From Nostoc sp. S4 (GTDB taxonomy: Bacteria > Cyanobacteriota > Cyanobacteriia > Cyanobacteriales > Nostocaceae), in NCBI GenBank assembly GCA_029379225.1, contig JAQYWR010000065.1, positions 1 to 35,150 on the forward strand: a stretch of DNA of 35,150 nucleotides, read 5' to 3'. The position numbers and the translations under genes were made by a program. Each line of letters starts with the position of its first letter. The stretch's first letter is position 1. The notes below the pieces were generated by a model, which saw nothing but the letters and a program-made list of their open reading frames with translations, was not told the DNA's origin and did not search any database. Shown in pieces: positions 32,280 to 35,150 of the stretch.

Positions 32280-33086
32280 TTAAATTTTTACGCCTTCTAG
32301 AAAAGGTTCAAACACCGGAACCAATTCTGGGCGACTAACCACGAGGGTAGGAAAAGAGCGATCGCTATAATCTTCTCCCGGTGATAAGGGAAACGGTTCA
32401 GAATTAAGTGAGAACCAGACACCGCCAGCAGCTTGGACAATTACCCAAGCCCCTGCTAAGTCCCAAACTTTTGGTGTCGCCTCAACCCCACCCAGAGTCG
32501 CCCCAGTTGCAACTGTCAAAAAGTTATAGCTAGCCACACCCAACATGCGAATTTTGCAAGGAAAGCCGTTGCAGATAATTGCGGTGCTGCGGGAACAGAG
32601 GTTAAAAAAGTGATTATTGCTAGGACTATCACTACTGGTGTGGATGGGATGATGGTTAAGAAATGCTCCAGTTGGCGGTGTTAACCCTGATGAACCTGCC
32701 CAAAAACCATGAAAAGCTTGATTCAAGGGTGGTGCGTAAACATAACCAAAAATTGGAATGCCTTGATACAATAAACCTAAAGAAATTGACCAGATGGGAA
32801 TGCCGCGTGTGAAGTTGGTTGTACCATCGAGAGGGTCGATTACCCAGCACCATTCTGTACCGGGAAAAGAGCGTTCGCTTTCTTCGCTCAAAATGCCGTA
32901 ACCAGAGAAATTAGAAACGATCGCATCCCGTATTTCCCGATCTGCCCATTTATCAGCTTGCGTCACCAAAGTACCATCGGCTTTTTGTGAAGCCTGTACT
33001 TGTCCAAAATCTTGCATTAGCTGTTTGCCCACTCTGGTAGTAGTAGTTTGGGCAAAATCGAGAATCGTTGTCCAAAAATCATTCAT
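32280..33086 (-). CDS. Inositol monophosphatase family protein
   Basis: A 268-residue phosphatase of the IMPase/FBPase superfamily, which uses Mg2+ and is inhibited by Li+. Metal ligands are visible: E68/E69 in GILSEESE, D84-P-L-D87-GTTNF, and D212 or near it in KVWDLAGAWV. The GGVEATPKVWDLAG block is a signature of the family. In cyanobacteria members act as inositol monophosphatase, histidinol-phosphatase (HisN) or 3'-phosphoadenosine-phosphate phosphatase, which cannot be separated here. The ATG is preceded by a run of TGTCATTTGTCATT-type repeats with no ribosome-binding site. It is followed by an AT-rich spacer. It lies 71 bp downstream of the MFS gene on the same strand. Confidence 0.9.
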   Translation of the reverse strand: MNDFWTTILDFAQTTTTRVGKQLMQDFGQVQASQKADGTLVTQADKWADREIRDAIVSNFSGYGILSEESERSFPGTEWCWVIDPLDGTTNFTRGIPIWSISLGLLYQGIPIFGYVYAPPLNQAFHGFWAGSSGLTPPTGAFLNHHPIHTSSDSPSNNHFFNLCSRSTAIICNGFPCKIRMLGVASYNFLTVATGATLGGVEATPKVWDLAGAWVIVQAAGGVWFSLNSEPFPLSPGEDYSDRSFPTLVVSRPELVPVFEPFLEGVKI

Positions 33087-33157
33087 GGTTAGTTGTCATT
33101 TGTCATTTGTCATTTATCAATCGTCCAATAACTAATGCCCAATACCCCATGCCCCAA
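33087..33157 (-). repeat. TCATTTG heptanucleotide repeats between two minus-strand genes
   Basis: TGTCATTTG units repeat three times (about 33094-33117), followed by degenerate CCCAATACCCCATGCCCCAA. The array fills the whole gap between the phosphatase and transporter genes. Confidence 0.7.
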
Positions 33158-34588
33158 TTAGTCTAAATCACTTTCTAGAACAGAAGCGATCGCAAGCTTT
33201 GTATTTGTTTGAAATTCTGCGACATTCACTCGGTTGAGAAACCAAATCGACAGCACCATTCCCACAGCTTCTAAGGCAAATACTAGTCCATAAGCTAAAA
33301 CTAAGTTTGGTAGTAGATTGCGCCCCAGATCCAACAGAGTACCACCGATGACTACTGCTAATCCTCTGGATATTGACTGCGCTAACCCCCAGGCCCCAAT
33401 AAATGTACCTGCGGCTTCGGCTGCTGTCAGATCCAACATCAAACTAATTGCTGCGGTAGTTAAGAAACCTGCGGCCAGACCAAACAAAACTAAACCAAAT
33501 TTCAGGAAGCCTGGATTAGCAGAAAATCCTGATATAGCTAGCAATCCGGCGGCGAATGCTACTAAAATACAGCCCAGGCGTGCAGTTCTGCGCTTACCCA
33601 AAAGTGGCACCACCAAAAAGCCAGTGACAACGTAGCCAATTAGTATACCTATTCCGTAAAAAGCATTCAGTTTAGTACTTTCAGCCAAAGGCATTTTAAA
33701 TACTTGACCAGCGTAAGGTTCCAAAATGGGGTCTTGCATGAACAAGCTGATGGTCATCACCAGTAAAAAGGTGAAAAACAAACCTGTTTGCCGACTAGCT
33801 GTCAAGATTTTCCAAGCATTGCCTAGAGTAATGCTATCTTCTCGGTTCACCACTGTAGAACGGCTTAAATATTGAGAATATTTTTTTTCTACACGCAATG
33901 TCGCTATGAATGCCAAAGCCAATACAATTACTGGGACGATAATAAATAATCTGTTGACAGATGCTTGTAAGGTAGCTACGGTTGCTTCGGGCGTTAATTG
34001 TTTGAGCAAGCTGGAACTGAGAATCGCCCCGATAATGATCCCCACCATCAGCATCGACCATACTACACCAACTACTCTAGAACGGTTATCTTCTTCAGAT
34101 ATATCTACCAACAAAGCAGCAAAAGCAGTACTACTAAGACAAATTCCTAGACCGTAAACTGCGAAAACAAGGGACAGAAGCGCTGTCCAGCCGATTGTTT
34201 GGGTTGTCCATACCCAGTTGCCTACACTACTTGCAGCATTAAGCTGCCACATTACTTGTACAGCTAAAAATGCAGCGATCGCAAATATCGCCGCGCCCAC
34301 CCAAACATAAGCCGTGCGGTGGGAACCCCATAATGGCTTAGCATCTGAAATCTGCCCGAACCAGATACGGGAAGGAGCAACAAATAAGGGCAGTGCTAGA
34401 ACTACTGAGACTAGCGTTGCTGGAATTGCTATTTCTTGAATCATGACTCTGTTAAGTACTCCCAGAGTCAAGATGGACATCATACTGAGTCCCATTTGGA
34501 ATAAGCCCAGTCGGAACATGGTCGGCAGATTGACCCTTGGCACAGATAGGGATTTTCTTTCGGGATTAAATATTTCACCGCTTGCCAT
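33158..34588 (-). CDS. PucC/BCD-family major facilitator protein
   Basis: A 476-residue, twelve-helix membrane protein of the bacteriochlorophyll delivery (BCD, PucC) branch of the major facilitator superfamily. Landmarks are FRLGLFQMGLSMMSILTLGVLNRVMI, WFGQISDAKPLWGSHRTAYVWVG, LVDISEEDNRSRVVGVVWSM and AAEAAGTFIGAWGLAQSISRG. PucC and LhaA of purple bacteria help to assemble light-harvesting complexes. Cyanobacterial relatives may deliver chlorophyll or shield pigments, but their role is not settled. The ATG at 34588 has no obvious SD. A 15-bp palindrome lies about 65 bp upstream. The gene may be co-transcribed with the phosphatase downstream. Confidence 0.9.
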   Translation of the reverse strand: MASGEIFNPERKSLSVPRVNLPTMFRLGLFQMGLSMMSILTLGVLNRVMIQEIAIPATLVSVVLALPLFVAPSRIWFGQISDAKPLWGSHRTAYVWVGAAIFAIAAFLAVQVMWQLNAASSVGNWVWTTQTIGWTALLSLVFAVYGLGICLSSTAFAALLVDISEEDNRSRVVGVVWSMLMVGIIIGAILSSSLLKQLTPEATVATLQASVNRLFIIVPVIVLALAFIATLRVEKKYSQYLSRSTVVNREDSITLGNAWKILTASRQTGLFFTFLLVMTISLFMQDPILEPYAGQVFKMPLAESTKLNAFYGIGILIGYVVTGFLVVPLLGKRRTARLGCILVAFAAGLLAISGFSANPGFLKFGLVLFGLAAGFLTTAAISLMLDLTAAEAAGTFIGAWGLAQSISRGLAVVIGGTLLDLGRNLLPNLVLAYGLVFALEAVGMVLSIWFLNRVNVAEFQTNTKLAIASVLESDLD

Positions 34589-34651
34589 AGCTACTTTTTC
34601 GTATCCTTAATAGGATTTAATCTCTGTCTTTAAATAAAGATAAACCTTACC

Positions 34652-34666
34652 CGCTCCAATGGAGCG
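34652..34666. promoter_or_regulatory. 15-bp palindrome upstream of the MFS gene
   Basis: CGCTCCA (34652-34658) and TGGAGCG (34660-34666) form a perfect inverted repeat around one base, 64 bp before the MFS gene start. It could be an operator or a small hairpin; no regulator can be named. Confidence 0.3.
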
Positions 34667-34819
34667 AACGAAAAGTGGAAGTTGCGATCGCACCATGATT
34701 ATGTCTCGAATTAGCACTAGCAAAACCTCGCTTAGCGTAGGCTAGAGCCAAGTTAGGATTAATTTTTATGGCTTGCTTGAAATGGCGATCGGATAACTAG
34801 AGAATTTTAGAATGAAGTA

Positions 34820-35074
34820 GTGAAACGAGATTCCATTTACTATCAAATTTTTAAGCGCTTTCCTGGATTACTCTTTGAACTAGTTGACAATCCTCCTGTG
34901 CAAGCGCAAAACTATCGATTTAAATCAGTTGAAGTCAAAGAAACAGCATTTCGCATTGATGGCGTGTTTTTACCTCCAGAGGGTGCAACATCCAAAGTCA
35001 TCTTTTTTGCTGAAAAATTGACTCCTGGTATTAGACATAAAAACAGCGGAAATTATTATTTACTCATTTTTTGA
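34820..35074 (+). pseudogene. Truncated DUF2887-type (PD-(D/E)XK-like) gene
   Basis: An 84-codon ORF from GTG. Its first 66 residues (MKRDSIYYQIFKRFPGLLFE, NPPVQAQNYRFKSVEVKE, AFRIDGVFLPPEGA, VIFFAE) match the start of the DUF2887/Rpn-type family, which is about 200-300 residues long and thought to have a nuclease fold. The family then continues with a VQFQK-type catalytic region, but here it turns to unrelated text and stops. Another frame just after it (35043-35115) reads TAEIIIYSFFEYY...APDFSR, which resembles the next part of the family. This fits a deletion plus frameshift. No full gene could fit before the window end in any single frame. Confidence 0.65.
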
Positions 35075-35150
35075 ATATTATATAGGTACAGAAGCACCTG
35101 ACTTTTCCCGTTAAGTGTTTTTTGCAAGCTGCCAACCCTCACAAAGGTCG

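Noticed and set aside
1..35150. HIP1 octamers (GCGATCGC) as individual regulatory sites
   Set aside because: They are spread through genes and spacers at the genome-wide rate typical of cyanobacteria; they are a composition signature, not sites for a particular gene.

Overview
The window looks like the chromosome of a filamentous cyanobacterium of the Nostoc/Anabaena type. The evidence is roughly thirty HIP1 octamers (GCGATCGC), about one per 1.2 kb; the cyanobacterial NDH-1 genes ndhF and ndhD; a LysR regulator that reads as RbcR (Ycf30); a carotenoid-isomerase-like NnrU protein; a zinc-ribbon Ser/Thr kinase; a PEP-CTERM protein; and short heptanucleotide repeats (TCATTRG, AGTTAGG, ATGACAA types) between genes. 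I could not compare it with a database, so the genus is an inference. I saw no tRNA, rRNA, CRISPR array or intact transposase.

Layout. 1-1530: a SnoaL-like gene lies between two diverged inverted repeats of about 165 bp. 1530-5724: an iron-handling cluster on the plus strand, with a Tat-exported two-domain multicopper oxidase, a lipoprotein with a helix-hairpin-helix segment and an HxxE motif, a ferritin-like protein and an FTR1-type iron permease. 5725-7203: a possible minus-strand small RNA, a Trp-rich small protein and a Uma2 nuclease-like protein. 7460-14012: ndhF and ndhD on the minus strand, separated by a 2.9 kb AT-rich block read on the plus strand. That block carries an antitoxin-like orphan and a HEPN-domain protein split by an apparent +1 frameshift. 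14244-17251: a thioredoxin-like protein, the NnrU/Z-ISO-like protein and RbcR. 17528-22845: a kinase followed by three solute-binding proteins that share one N-terminal membrane anchor (MSQKNE...). 22923-27054: a Crp/Fnr regulator, an ArgRS-like protein with no catalytic core, a HAD phosphatase and a PEP-CTERM protein. 27305-31447: DNA polymerase I and a metal-chelate/B12 binding lipoprotein. 31520-35074: a hypothetical protein, an inositol-monophosphatase family enzyme, a PucC/BCD-type transporter and a broken DUF2887-type gene.

How the genes may work together. The oxidase and FTR1 resemble the yeast Fet3/Ftr1 arrangement, in which ferrous iron is oxidised outside the membrane and passed to the permease; the lipoprotein could be an EfeO-like partner and the ferritin-like protein a cytoplasmic store. 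The kinase plus three anchored binding proteins, with no ABC permease or ATPase beside them, looks more like a ligand-sensing module than a transporter. These two clusters and the split HEPN gene are the best candidates for something not yet described.
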